A DNA stretch of 64,000 nt from Fibrobacter succinogenes. Lineage in GTDB: Bacteria > Fibrobacterota > Fibrobacteria > Fibrobacterales > Fibrobacteraceae. The notes beneath the pieces are model-generated. The model was not told where the DNA came from. It searched no databases and was given only the letters and a program-made list of their open reading frames with translations. The stretch covers positions 1 to 64,000 of the forward strand of contig CACWPM010000016.1 of the NCBI GenBank assembly GCA_902762795.1, given 5' to 3'. The translations under genes were made by a program, and so were the position numbers. Shown piece by piece: positions 16,846 through 24,660 of the stretch; position 1 is the stretch's first letter, and each line of letters begins with the position of its first letter.

Positions 16846-17811
16846 ATGAAGGCTGTCGTTCTGAGGGGCGTAACGACCGCCGAAGAAATTGCTTTATCTG
16901 AAGTAACCATGCCGAAGCCCGTTCCGGGATGGGTGCTGGTGCGTGTTCGCGCCTTTGGCATGAACCATAGCGAACAGGTATTACGCCTTTTCGAAATCGA
17001 GAACGACTATATTCAAAAGCCCATTATCCCGGGAATCGAATGCGTTGGCGAAGTCGCAGACCTATTGCCCGAAGATGCCGAGCGTTACCCGCAACTGAAG
17101 GTGGGCCAGAAGGTCGCAGCCCTTATGGGCGGTATGGGTCGAAGCTTTAACGGCAGCTATGCCGAATACGCCCTGCTCCCTGCAAATCACGTCTTCGCCG
17201 TAGAATCCTCGCTGGACTGGGCGAAGCTTGCCGCCGTCCCCGAAACCTACTTTACGGCCTGGGGGTCGCTATTCGAATGCCTGCAACTGAAGGCCTCTGA
17301 CACCCTGCTTGTCCGCGGGGCCACCTGTGCCTTGGGATATGCCGCCATACAACTCGCCCGTGCCCTCGGAGCCAAAGTTGTCACCACCACCCACCGCGAA
17401 TCGAAGCTTCCGCTCCTGGACGAAGCCGACGAGGCTATCCTTGATGACGGGATCCTTTCGGGAAAGGTTCACGGAATCACCAAGGCCCTGGACCTGGTGG
17501 GTTGCCGCAACCTGCTGGACACCCTGAGCGCCGTAGAAAAGGGAGCCGTCGTGTGCAACACGGGAATACTGGGCGGAGTTTTTGCAATGAACGGATTCGA
17601 CCCCATCAAGGATATCCCCAACGGAGTTTACCTGACCGGGTTCTTCTCCAATTTTCCCGAAGCGTCGACCATCCGCGAAATCTTTGATTTTATGGAGAAG
17701 AAGAAACTCTCCCCGAAAATCGGGGCGCGCTTTGAATTTAAGGACATACGCGAAGCCTGCATGGCGCTGGACTCCGGAAAGGTAAACGGGAAAATCGTTG
17801 TGACGATTTAG
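16846..17811 (+). CDS. Zinc-independent MDR family alcohol dehydrogenase / quinone reductase-like protein
   Basis: A 321-residue protein of the medium-chain dehydrogenase/reductase family. The GroES-like N-terminal domain has GMNHSEQVLR, PGIECVGEV and VGQKVAALMGGMG. The Rossmann domain has LVRGATCALGYAAIQLA, an NADPH-site variant of the usual GxxGxxG. Catalytic zinc ligands (Cys/His) are absent, placing it with quinone oxidoreductase-like members. The substrate is unknown. The start at 16846 follows GAGGAG; an upstream in-frame ATG at 16834 would overlap that site. It is monocistronic and converges on the hydrolase gene across the repeated palindrome at 17845. Confidence 0.88.
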   Translation: MKAVVLRGVTTAEEIALSEVTMPKPVPGWVLVRVRAFGMNHSEQVLRLFEIENDYIQKPIIPGIECVGEVADLLPEDAERYPQLKVGQKVAALMGGMGRSFNGSYAEYALLPANHVFAVESSLDWAKLAAVPETYFTAWGSLFECLQLKASDTLLVRGATCALGYAAIQLARALGAKVVTTTHRESKLPLLDEADEAILDDGILSGKVHGITKALDLVGCRNLLDTLSAVEKGAVVCNTGILGGVFAMNGFDPIKDIPNGVYLTGFFSNFPEASTIREIFDFMEKKKLSPKIGARFEFKDIREACMALDSGKVNGKIVVTI

Positions 17812-17844
17812 GGCATTTTCACCTTGTCTAATTTGCAGAATGAC

Positions 17845-17882
17845 AAAAAGCAACCAAGGTCACATTTGTGACCTTGGACAGC
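17845..17882. repeat. Palindromic repeat, copy 2 (likely bidirectional terminator)
   Basis: The 38 bases are identical to 3283-3320: a 10-bp perfect stem with a four-base loop at 17853-17876. It lies between two convergent genes, as the first copy does. Confidence 0.85.
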
Positions 17883-17914
17883 AGCGATAATCGTCGCAGT
17901 TTGATGGCTTTCGC

Positions 17915-19111
17915 TTACTTCAAATTTGTCTTGAAGAATTCTTCCATTTTGTCGTAAGGAATCCTGCCGTTCACATCGTCGTAGAGGTCGGTATGGACTG
18001 CACCCGGGATAATCAGGAGTTCCTTGTTGCCGACGGTCAGGCTCCAGTTCTTGCTGGGGTCAAGCTTTGCGGGGACCTTGACCTTCTTGCCGGTCATCTT
18101 TTCGAATGCGCCTTCGCTGAAGTAGCGGCTGTGGGCCTTTTCGCCGTGAATCACGAGCACTGCACTTTCGATTTCGTTGGCATAAGCGAGCAGTTTTGTG
18201 TTCAAGAGCGACGTGCCAGCCGATTTAATCCAGCCGCTGTTGCTGTTGAGCGAACGCTTGTGGTAGCCACGCGGGGTCTTGTAATAGTCGTAGTAATCCT
18301 TCACGAAAAACGGAGCGTCAGTCGGGAGCGGGTCTACCACGCCGCCAGCGAGTTCGTATTTGCCATCCTTGAATTCCTTGGTGCGTTGTGCCATCAAAGC
18401 TTTGCGCATTTCGTTACGAGCCTTTGCGTTGTTCGCCTGGTCGAAGTAACCGTTGGCGGTGACGCGGCTCATGTCGTACATGGTCGAAGCGACAGTCGCC
18501 TTGACGCGAGTGTCAATTCCGGCAGCGTTGATTGCCATGCCGCCCCACCCACAAATGCCGATGATGCCGATACGTTCCGGGTCAACGTCGTCGCGTGTCG
18601 AGAGGAAATCCACGGACGCCATGAAATCTTCGGTATTGATGTCCGGGCTATTCATGTAGCGCGGCTCGCCGCCCGATTCGCCAGTGAACGACGGGTCGAA
18701 TGCGATAGTCAAGAAACCGCGTTCGGCCATGTGCTGGGCGTAAAGCCCAGAGGACTGTTCCTTGATGGCACCGAACGGGCCCGAGACGGCGATTGCAGGG
18801 AACTTTCCGTTCGCCTTGAGGCTCGTATCCTTGGGCACGAACATGTCGGCGGCGAGTTCAATGCCGAAATGATTCTTGAAAGTGACCTTGGAATGTTCCA
18901 CTTTTTCGCTCAGCGGGAAAACCTTGTCCCATTCGGCGGTGAGGTTAAGCTTGTTCATATCTTTCTCCGGTGCGGGTTGAGCCGCTTCTGTTGCCGGTGC
19001 GGCGGTTTTGGCCGCATCATGCGCGGCGTTGTTTTCTTTTTCGGGGCAGCACGCCATCAGGGTACAGGCGGAAACCACGGCGAACGCCGCTTTTAAGAAT
19101 CTGGATTTCAT
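17915..19111 (-). CDS. Lipoprotein alpha/beta-hydrolase of the YcjY/dienelactone-hydrolase-like group
   Basis: A 398-residue protein. The signal peptide ends in a lipobox (CTLMACC), followed by an Ala/Pro-rich linker to ~50. The hydrolase core has a nucleophile elbow IGICGWGGMA, so the nucleophile is Cys rather than Ser, as in dienelactone hydrolases and YcjY relatives. AFDPSFTGESGGEP, VLVIHGEKAHSR and the His in PGAVHTDLYD complete the fold. The substrate is unknown. It is 17 bases after the flavoprotein gene and has its own AAGGAG site, so the two form a redox/hydrolase operon. That operon is probably under the LysR-type operator at 19749. Confidence 0.85.
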   Translation of the reverse strand: MKSRFLKAAFAVVSACTLMACCPEKENNAAHDAAKTAAPATEAAQPAPEKDMNKLNLTAEWDKVFPLSEKVEHSKVTFKNHFGIELAADMFVPKDTSLKANGKFPAIAVSGPFGAIKEQSSGLYAQHMAERGFLTIAFDPSFTGESGGEPRYMNSPDINTEDFMASVDFLSTRDDVDPERIGIIGICGWGGMAINAAGIDTRVKATVASTMYDMSRVTANGYFDQANNAKARNEMRKALMAQRTKEFKDGKYELAGGVVDPLPTDAPFFVKDYYDYYKTPRGYHKRSLNSNSGWIKSAGTSLLNTKLLAYANEIESAVLVIHGEKAHSRYFSEGAFEKMTGKKVKVPAKLDPSKNWSLTVGNKELLIIPGAVHTDLYDDVNGRIPYDKMEEFFKTNLK

Positions 19112-19128
19112 GAGTTATCTCCTTGGTG

Positions 19129-19668
19129 TTAAACTTTACTTCCCATCGCGAACACTTTCTTCAAAAGTGTAGTGCGTTCCTTGACATCGCCGGGATTCTC
19201 GGCACCGGTGGCACATATGCCGCCCTTGAATTTCACGCCATCAAAGCAGGCAATCCACCCGCTGATGCCGCGCTTCGCGATATTCATCGCCTTCTTGTCG
19301 GTATCAGCCGCGGAGGTGAGCAGGTAAATTTCGCGGAACTTGTAATCACTTGAGTAAAGGGAATTCGCGCGATCAAGCATCGTCTTGAGCTGACCGCTCA
19401 TCTCGTAATAGTAAATCGGCGTCGCGAACACGATGACTTCGGCCATCTTCATTTTCTCAGTGATTGCGTTTGCGTCGTCGTTGATGACGCACTTGCCCTT
19501 CTTTTGGCAGGCAAGGCACCCCGTGCAGAAAGCGATCTTCTTGCCACGCAGTGAAACAACTTCCACCTTGTTTCCTGCTTCGGCAGCGCCCTTCGCAAAC
19601 TCCTGGGCCAAGATTTCGGAATTGCTCCCCTTGCGCAAACTACTCGATAGAACCAGAATATTTTTCAT
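19129..19668 (-). CDS. Flavodoxin-family NAD(P)H-dependent FMN reductase
   Basis: A 179-residue flavodoxin-like protein. The FMN-binding loop reads LSSSLRKGSNSEILA at the N-terminus, and PIYYYEMSGQLKTMLDR is the second signature. CTGCLACQKKGKC is the cysteine stretch found in the iron-sulfur flavoprotein subfamily, although the spacing may not bind a full cluster. Such enzymes reduce quinones, azo dyes or other electrophiles. It has an AGAGG ribosome site. It is the first gene of an operon with the YcjY-like lipoprotein, and its promoter carries two inverted-repeat boxes matching the LysR gene's own operator. Confidence 0.9.
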   Translation of the reverse strand: MKNILVLSSSLRKGSNSEILAQEFAKGAAEAGNKVEVVSLRGKKIAFCTGCLACQKKGKCVINDDANAITEKMKMAEVIVFATPIYYYEMSGQLKTMLDRANSLYSSDYKFREIYLLTSAADTDKKAMNIAKRGISGWIACFDGVKFKGGICATGAENPGDVKERTTLLKKVFAMGSKV

Positions 19669-19696
19669 TGTCAGCCTCTTTTTTGATTACACATAC

Positions 19697-19763
19697 AATA
19701 TACCTAAAAAGGCTTCAAATAACAATTACTTATTTATTATGGTTTGCCATGCCTTTTAGGCAT
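19697..19763 (-). promoter_or_regulatory. Flavoprotein operon promoter with LysR-type operator boxes
   Basis: The palindrome ATGCCT-TTT-AGGCAT (19749-19763) is followed, on the minus strand, by a weaker AAGCC-N5-AGGTA box (19701-19715) next to a TATATT -10 (19702-19697). The same ATGCCT-N3-AGGCAT palindrome precedes the LysR gene at 22947. Confidence 0.6.
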
Positions 19764-19972
19764 AAAAAGAAGTAATACGAAAATCATCAAACCAAGCAAG
19801 ACGGATCATCTCTTTTATGTCCACATATCAAGCAGCAGCCATATCGTGAGCGACGGAGAAATTGAGGCAAGCGGCAAGGTAAAAGGCGCCGATTTTGCCA
19901 CCGCAACGCTCACTTTCAGCAAACATATGCACCCGACTGCGGCTCAAGGCGTCCCGTCCGGGCCTCAACCTC
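19764..19972 (+). other. Intergenic stretch at the left border of an inserted segment
   Basis: This holds a GC-richer stretch with an open frame (19744-19983) encoding DGEIEASGKVKGADFATATL. It has no ribosome site and no family I recognise. It could be the decayed end of a gene removed when the HNH/PD-(D/E)XK segment arrived. Nothing else is seen. Confidence 0.25.
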
Positions 19973-20001
19973 TTGCGCCATAAAAGCAAATGATATATAT
20001 T
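19973..20001 (+). promoter_or_regulatory. Promoter of the HNH gene (leaderless)
   Basis: TTGCGC-N17-TATATT, then CTTTAT and the ATG at 20008. The six-base spacing from -10 to ATG matches other leaderless starts in this window. Confidence 0.5.
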
Positions 20002-20007
20002 CTTTAT

Positions 20008-20820
20008 ATGAAAAAAGAAAACAAATTCAGTAAAGAATACATTTGCCGTCATGTATGGAATATTTTAATCAATCTGGCCAAAAACCACAAAACAGCATTT
20101 TACGAAAATGTTCGTGACAACATTTTTGAAAATTTTGGCATCAGATACTCTAATCAATACATAGGCTCATTATTATCTCCAATTCAGGACCATTGTCTTG
20201 AAAACGACAAACCCCCATTGACTGCTTTAATTATAAATAAGCAAAAAAAATTGCCTGGAATAGGTTTTATTGCAGCAGATGTTTCAATAAGGCAACAATT
20301 TGAACAACTAAAACAAAGAATTTTCAACTACAACTGGGATTTAGAGGACAGTCCATTTCAAGGTTATGACACAACCAATGCATCTGTCGATTCTTACGCA
20401 AAACAAATAGTCAATCATCCAGATACATCAAAAGAAGTATGGAGAAAGGTTAAAGACCGAGGACAATGTCAGAGAATCTTTAGAGAGGGGCTTCTACTCG
20501 CCTATGAATATAAATGTGCGATATGCGGATTTTCTTTTGACGATTCGCTCCAGGCAGCGCACATCAAGGCTTATGCAAATGCAGAACCTTCTGAGAAAAT
20601 CAGTATTAAGAACGGTTTACTTCTCTGTCCCAATCATCATGCGTTGTATGACAAACATAGGTTTTGGATAACAAGAGAATATACTGTTGATTACGACCCT
20701 GATGTAGAACTTATCGGAATTGGCGATAACGACTGTTTAAAGAAATTTAAAGGAAAGAAAATCACTCTCCCCAAAAACAAAGAACTTTGGCCGGATAAAG
20801 AATTGCTTAAACAGCATTAA
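20008..20820 (+). CDS. HNH endonuclease
   Basis: About 270 residues. The N-terminal half (ICRHVWNILINLAKN, FGIRYSNQYIGSLLSPIQDH) is a small helical domain of unknown role that could contact DNA. The C-terminal half is an HNH nuclease: CAICGF supplies one zinc knuckle half, AAHIKAYA the catalytic His, and NGLLLCPNHHALYDKHRF the rest of the motif (~165-225). Such enzymes are common in restriction and other anti-phage systems. The gene is AT-rich with codon use unlike the flanks, and is 15 bases from the next gene, a probable PD-(D/E)XK protein. The start at 20008 is set by the promoter; there is no Shine-Dalgarno site. Confidence 0.85.
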   Translation: MKKENKFSKEYICRHVWNILINLAKNHKTAFYENVRDNIFENFGIRYSNQYIGSLLSPIQDHCLENDKPPLTALIINKQKKLPGIGFIAADVSIRQQFEQLKQRIFNYNWDLEDSPFQGYDTTNASVDSYAKQIVNHPDTSKEVWRKVKDRGQCQRIFREGLLLAYEYKCAICGFSFDDSLQAAHIKAYANAEPSEKISIKNGLLLCPNHHALYDKHRFWITREYTVDYDPDVELIGIGDNDCLKKFKGKKITLPKNKELWPDKELLKQH

Positions 20821-20835
20821 ATTTAAGGTTCATCC

Positions 20836-21852
20836 ATGAAAATACACTATTTCCAAAGATACCACGCAAAAGAAAATGTTGCTACCGCGAACACAATGCT
20901 TTTGCTTTCTAGATTTTATTCGTACTCCGCCGACAAATTCTTTTTATTCCTAAAATCAGAATTTTTTGACAACGAATTTGAACCCGAGATATATTTTAAT
21001 CTTCAAGAAAGAAGTGCAAAAAGTATTCCTGATGCAACGATTACTCAAGAGAGCTTCAAAATTGTTGTAGAAACAAAAACATATGATTGGTTCTCCGAAG
21101 GGCAACTCACAAACCATTTAGAGGCTTTTTCGGACGAAAGATTTAAGTTGCTTCTTACACTAGCCCCGACACTAATGGAGAATGAAAAGAAAGAACATTT
21201 TGATGCTACATTAGCGGATTACAACAAATCGAAGAACACGCACATCATTCACAAGAATACAACTTTTGAACAGCTTGCAGAGGCTATAGGCGACTATATT
21301 GATGATAAAGACTATGAGATGCAAAGTGTTTTAGACGATTACATTGATTACTGCCTGCACGATGGCTTGATTGCGATAAGCGATTCATGGAAATACCTAA
21401 GGATGCAACTTGCAGGAACCACATTTAACTTCAATACAGCAAACAACGTTTATTACGACAACGCAGACCGTGGTTTTAGAGCACATGATTACCTTGGGTT
21501 GTATAAAAACAAAAGTATTAGAGCCATTGGAAAAATTTGTGCACGAATCCTTGCAATCGAAGATGGCTCTGGGAACATACAATATGAAGCTGAATTTGGA
21601 GATGTTACCGCAGAACGTCAAGCACTAATTCAAGCGTCCATACTAGATGGAGATTCTCACGGCTACAATTTACACACAATTAAACATCGTTATTTCTTTG
21701 TAGAGCAATTCATTGAAACAGACTTCAAGAAAATAACAAAACGTCCACCAATGGGGTCTCGAATCTTCGACCTGTCTCAAATTCTCTCACTAGAAAAAAT
21801 GCCACCAACAGAGAAAATCGCCGAATTTCTCAAAGACAAAAGTTGGACTTAA
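20836..21852 (+). CDS. Uncharacterised protein with PD-(D/E)XK-like nuclease N-terminus
   Basis: A 338-residue protein not assigned to a named family. The first ~130 residues look like a restriction-endonuclease fold: LLLLSRFYSYSADKFFLFL helix, then IPDATITQESFKIVVETKTYDW with Asp and the ExK (ETK) catalytic pair, then a helix and LLLTLAPTL strand. The C-terminal ~200 residues carry no motif I know (YYDNADRGFRAHDYLGLYKN). It is the second gene of a pair with the HNH nuclease and shares its AT-rich composition. The two may form a two-nuclease defence system. That is inference from gene content and from the position inside another operon's control region. Confidence 0.55.
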   Translation: MKIHYFQRYHAKENVATANTMLLLSRFYSYSADKFFLFLKSEFFDNEFEPEIYFNLQERSAKSIPDATITQESFKIVVETKTYDWFSEGQLTNHLEAFSDERFKLLLTLAPTLMENEKKEHFDATLADYNKSKNTHIIHKNTTFEQLAEAIGDYIDDKDYEMQSVLDDYIDYCLHDGLIAISDSWKYLRMQLAGTTFNFNTANNVYYDNADRGFRAHDYLGLYKNKSIRAIGKICARILAIEDGSGNIQYEAEFGDVTAERQALIQASILDGDSHGYNLHTIKHRYFFVEQFIETDFKKITKRPPMGSRIFDLSQILSLEKMPPTEKIAEFLKDKSWT

Positions 21853-21899
21853 TATAAATTGGCGTCGCTTAACAGTGGCGCCTTTTTCGTATCTACTTT

Positions 21900-22140
21900 A
21901 CGGGCTGATGAATGAAATGGCCCTTAACAATTCCCACGACATCTTCCTATATGGCGACCATATTTGCCGAATCAGCAATTTGGCAAGGAAGACCAGGCTG
22001 GTGGGAAGAGGAGGGGGATGTTAGGGGGTGTCCCCCTAGGCGAGAGGGTGCGCGGAAGACCCGGCCCTTCGGCAGGCTCAGGGACCTTGGTCGGGGCTAG
22101 AGCCAGGGGGATCCTTCCCCCTCCCCCAAAAATTTGCGGA
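21900..22140. repeat. GC-rich intergenic segment with two hairpins
   Basis: The 428-base gap before the KilA-N gene holds a very GC-rich block between AT-rich genes. TAGGGGG-TGT-CCCCCTA (22022-22038) and AGGGGGA-TCCT-TCCCCCT (22105-22122) form hairpins. Between them lies CCCTTCGGCAGGCTCAGGGA, close to a short motif I recall as dispersed in many bacterial genomes. Short open frames across it look accidental. Confidence 0.5.
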
Positions 22141-22173
22141 CGATAATTTCGTCCACAAAAAAGAACAGACCTC

Positions 22174-22227
22174 TTGACAATCGTATTCAAGTAATTTATA
22201 TTATAGTGAACAAACGTTCAAATGAAC
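22174..22227 (+). promoter_or_regulatory. KilA-N gene promoter and possible operator
   Basis: TTGACA-N17-TATATT (22174-22202) is a near-consensus promoter. The palindrome GTTCA-AA-TGAAC (22216-22227) sits just after the start site and could be an operator. Confidence 0.6.
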
Positions 22228-22280
22228 AAAAAGTAACTAACAATCCGTCTTTTCTAGCTTGTAGACGGAAGGAGCGAACA

Positions 22281-22883
22281 ATGAAGAAAATGATAGTCGA
22301 CGATATGGCAGTGGCTTTCACAAAAAGAAATCAAGACGACTATATCAGCCTTACTGATATGGCTAAATGCAAAAACGCCGAAGCGACAGGTTTGGTCATT
22401 TCCCATTGGCTGAGTACCCGATATGCCATAGAATTTCTAGGAATTTGGGAAACTATCAACAATCCCGATTTTAATGTTACGGAATTCAGTAACATTAGAA
22501 TTGACTCGGGAAGCAACGGCTATGTTCTTTCCTCAAAGCAATGGATTGAAAGGACGGACGCTATCAAACAGAACCTAATTTCCGCAGTACTCACCAAACA
22601 ACAGATGAGTATCGTCTATGCGAATGAGGCCGATGTCTTGAATATGGCCCTGTTCGGGTTTACGGCCAAGGACTGGCGGGATACGCACCCAGATTTGCAA
22701 GGCAATGTTCGAGATTACGCTTCGGTAAACCAGTTGATTTGTCTATCCAACATGGAATCTCTGAATTCCGTTCTGATTAACGACGGCGTTCCTCAGTCGG
22801 AACGCCTGCAAAAGCTGAACCAGATCGCCATTTCACAGATGACAGTTCTGGAATCCGTTGGGGAACATAAACTGCTCAAATAG
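22281..22883 (+). CDS. KilA-N domain protein
   Basis: A 200-residue protein. The KilA-N fold spans most of its length: DDYISLTDMAKCKNAE, VISHWLSTRYAIEFLGIWE, FNVTEFSNIR, YVLSSKQWIERTDA. A C-terminal KilA-N-associated helical part follows (FGFTAKDWRDTHPDL, YASVNQLICLSNMESLNS). KilA-N domains bind nucleic acid and are frequent in phages and in accessory islands of bacteria. The start at 22281 is set by AAGGAGCG. It has its own strong promoter with a 70-base leader and is transcribed toward the LysR gene. Together with the two nuclease genes upstream it forms the segment that separates LysR from its probable target operon. Confidence 0.85.
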   Translation: MKKMIVDDMAVAFTKRNQDDYISLTDMAKCKNAEATGLVISHWLSTRYAIEFLGIWETINNPDFNVTEFSNIRIDSGSNGYVLSSKQWIERTDAIKQNLISAVLTKQQMSIVYANEADVLNMALFGFTAKDWRDTHPDLQGNVRDYASVNQLICLSNMESLNSVLINDGVPQSERLQKLNQIAISQMTVLESVGEHKLLK

Positions 22884-22946
22884 TTGAACAGACCGGGGCA
22901 CACCCCCTTCATTCAGAAAGAGCTTTGGCATACCCACCGGCCTTCC

Positions 22947-22973
22947 ATGCCTTACAGGCATAATAACTATATT
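22947..22973 (+). promoter_or_regulatory. LysR gene promoter with palindromic operator
   Basis: The palindrome ATGCCT-TAC-AGGCAT (22947-22961) covers the -35 position. TATATT (22968-22973) is the -10, and seven bases later comes the ATG. Such an overlap suggests autoregulation and a leaderless message. Confidence 0.6.
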
Positions 22974-22980
22974 CTCCCAT

Positions 22981-23868
22981 ATGGAACTACGGACTCTTAA
23001 ATACTTTTTGGCGGTGGCGGAGCAGGAAAGTTTTTCGCAGGCGGCGAACAACGTGCTCTTTGTGACGCAGCCGACGCTTTCGCGCCAAATGCAGGAACTC
23101 GAAGAAGAAATCGGGGCGCAGCTCTTTGTGCGCAGCAACAAGAAGACGATGCTGACCGAAGAGGGTTTGCGTTTCAAGAAGCGTGCGCAAGAAATCATGG
23201 AGCTCGTGAAGCACACCCAGAAGGAATTTGCCGAATCAAGCAAGGAAGAAATCTCGGGCGACGTGTATATCGGCGGCGGTGAGACGAAGGCGTTCAGTAT
23301 TATCGCGGCGGCCTGCAAGCGCATGCAAAAGGAGCATCCTAAAATTTGTATGCACATCACCAGCGGCAACGCCCAGGACGTGACCGAGAAACTGGACCAG
23401 GGGCTCTTGGACTTCGGACTTTTGGTGGAGCCGGTTGACAAGTCGAAATACGAATTCGTGGAACTCCCTGCAAGGGATACGTGGGGTCTGCTTGTACGCA
23501 AGGATCATCCACTCGCGAAAAAGTGCTTTGCGACCGTTCGCGACTTGGAAAATATCCCGTTACTCACATCGAGACAGGTTATGATGTCGCGAGAATTTTC
23601 AGGACAACTCGGGCGCGATCTGAATTCGTTCAACATCATCGCGACCTACAACCTGATTTATAATGCGTCCGTCTTTGTGGAGCAGGGGCTGGGTGCAGCC
23701 ATCTCGTTAGAAGGCCTCCTAAATACGGGTGGCAAGAGCAAACTCGCCTTCGTGCCGTTCACGCCCTTGCGCACTAGCGGTCTTGTGGTCGTCTGGAAAA
23801 AGAATCCCGTATTCAGCAAGCCCGCCGCGCAGTTCCTCAAGGCTTTGAAAGCGGAACTCGAGAAATAA
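22981..23868 (+). CDS. LysR family transcriptional regulator
   Basis: A 295-residue protein. The N-terminal winged HTH (MELRTLKYFLAVAEQESFSQ, NNVLFVTQPTLSRQMQELEE) is canonical LysR, and the effector domain follows from about residue 90 (GDVYIGGGETKAFSIIAAAC). LysR regulators usually activate a divergent operon and repress themselves. Here the gene carries ATGCCT-N3-AGGCAT in its promoter, and the same box precedes the flavoprotein/hydrolase operon 3.2 kb to the left. That pair is the likely target, now split by inserted genes. The effector is unknown. Confidence 0.92.
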   Translation: MELRTLKYFLAVAEQESFSQAANNVLFVTQPTLSRQMQELEEEIGAQLFVRSNKKTMLTEEGLRFKKRAQEIMELVKHTQKEFAESSKEEISGDVYIGGGETKAFSIIAAACKRMQKEHPKICMHITSGNAQDVTEKLDQGLLDFGLLVEPVDKSKYEFVELPARDTWGLLVRKDHPLAKKCFATVRDLENIPLLTSRQVMMSREFSGQLGRDLNSFNIIATYNLIYNASVFVEQGLGAAISLEGLLNTGGKSKLAFVPFTPLRTSGLVVVWKKNPVFSKPAAQFLKALKAELEK

Positions 23869-23888
23869 TAATTTATAGATTATTCTTC

Positions 23889-24620
23889 ATGCAATCAATT
23901 TACAATCTCGGCAACCGCATCGTCAATAACTTCCTTGTTCAAACCGACAAAGGCTATATTCTCATTGACACAGGCTACGAGAATGGCTTTGCCCGTTTCC
24001 AGCGTAAACTTCAAAAACCCAAAATTCAGCCAAGCGAAATCAAGTTCATCTTTTTAACGCATGCCCACGACGACCACGCCGGATTTTTGAATAAAGTTCT
24101 TGAAATAACGAATGCAAAAGTGATTTTGCACCCCAAGGCAATTGAAAGGCTGAAGCGCGGTCAGAATTCGTTCGAAGGCGGATGTTCCAACAGACTCGCC
24201 TATCTTTTTTGCCTGTTGCTTACACTATTCGGAAAGGGCGAACACAAGTTTCCACCCATCAAAGATGAATATTTAAACCGCTTGATTTCCATTGATTCGC
24301 ATGAGTTCCGCGATTTAAATTTGCCTATTCAAATCATCGAGACTCCCGGCCACACGGCAGATCACATTTCTCTCTTTAAGGACAACATTCTTTTTTGCGG
24401 AGATGCCGCCATGAACGGATTTCCGAGCATAAAGCGCAACATCATCTGGATTGAAAATTTGCGAGATTACAAGACTTCGTGGAAAAAAATAATAGCGCTC
24501 AATCCAGGCAAAATCTACCCATCGCACGGCAAGCCTTTCGACGTTTCCGATATGAAGAAATACCTGAAGTTCATCGACGAGATAAGACTTATAAAATTGT
24601 CTAAAGATTCAACACCGTGA
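23889..24620 (+). CDS. MBL-fold metallo-hydrolase
   Basis: A 243-residue protein of the metallo-beta-lactamase fold. The metal site is complete: HAHDDH after FIFLTH, the His in TPGHTADH, the bridging Asp in LFCGDAAMNG and the last His in YPSHGKPF. An insert with hydrophobic residues (RLAYLFCLLLTLFG) near 105-120 is unusual and may form a lid or membrane contact. The family includes glyoxalase II-like and lactonase enzymes; the substrate is not known. It follows LysR by 20 bases and could be co-transcribed with it. Confidence 0.88.
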   Translation: MQSIYNLGNRIVNNFLVQTDKGYILIDTGYENGFARFQRKLQKPKIQPSEIKFIFLTHAHDDHAGFLNKVLEITNAKVILHPKAIERLKRGQNSFEGGCSNRLAYLFCLLLTLFGKGEHKFPPIKDEYLNRLISIDSHEFRDLNLPIQIIETPGHTADHISLFKDNILFCGDAAMNGFPSIKRNIIWIENLRDYKTSWKKIIALNPGKIYPSHGKPFDVSDMKKYLKFIDEIRLIKLSKDSTP

Positions 24621-24660
24621 TATTTTTATATATTCATCCAATAAAAATTGGTGAAAAATC

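Noticed and set aside
17993-19096. Plus-strand open frame of 367 codons
   Set aside because: Antisense to the YcjY-like hydrolase gene, whose signal peptide, lipobox and catalytic motifs are clear.
19744-19983. Small open frame between the flavoprotein promoter and the HNH gene
   Set aside because: It begins inside the LysR-type palindrome, has no ribosome site and no known family; kept only as a possible decayed fragment.
21912-22146. Two short overlapping open frames in the GC-rich block
   Set aside because: Arg/Gly/Pro-rich frames over hairpin repeats without ribosome sites; accidental.
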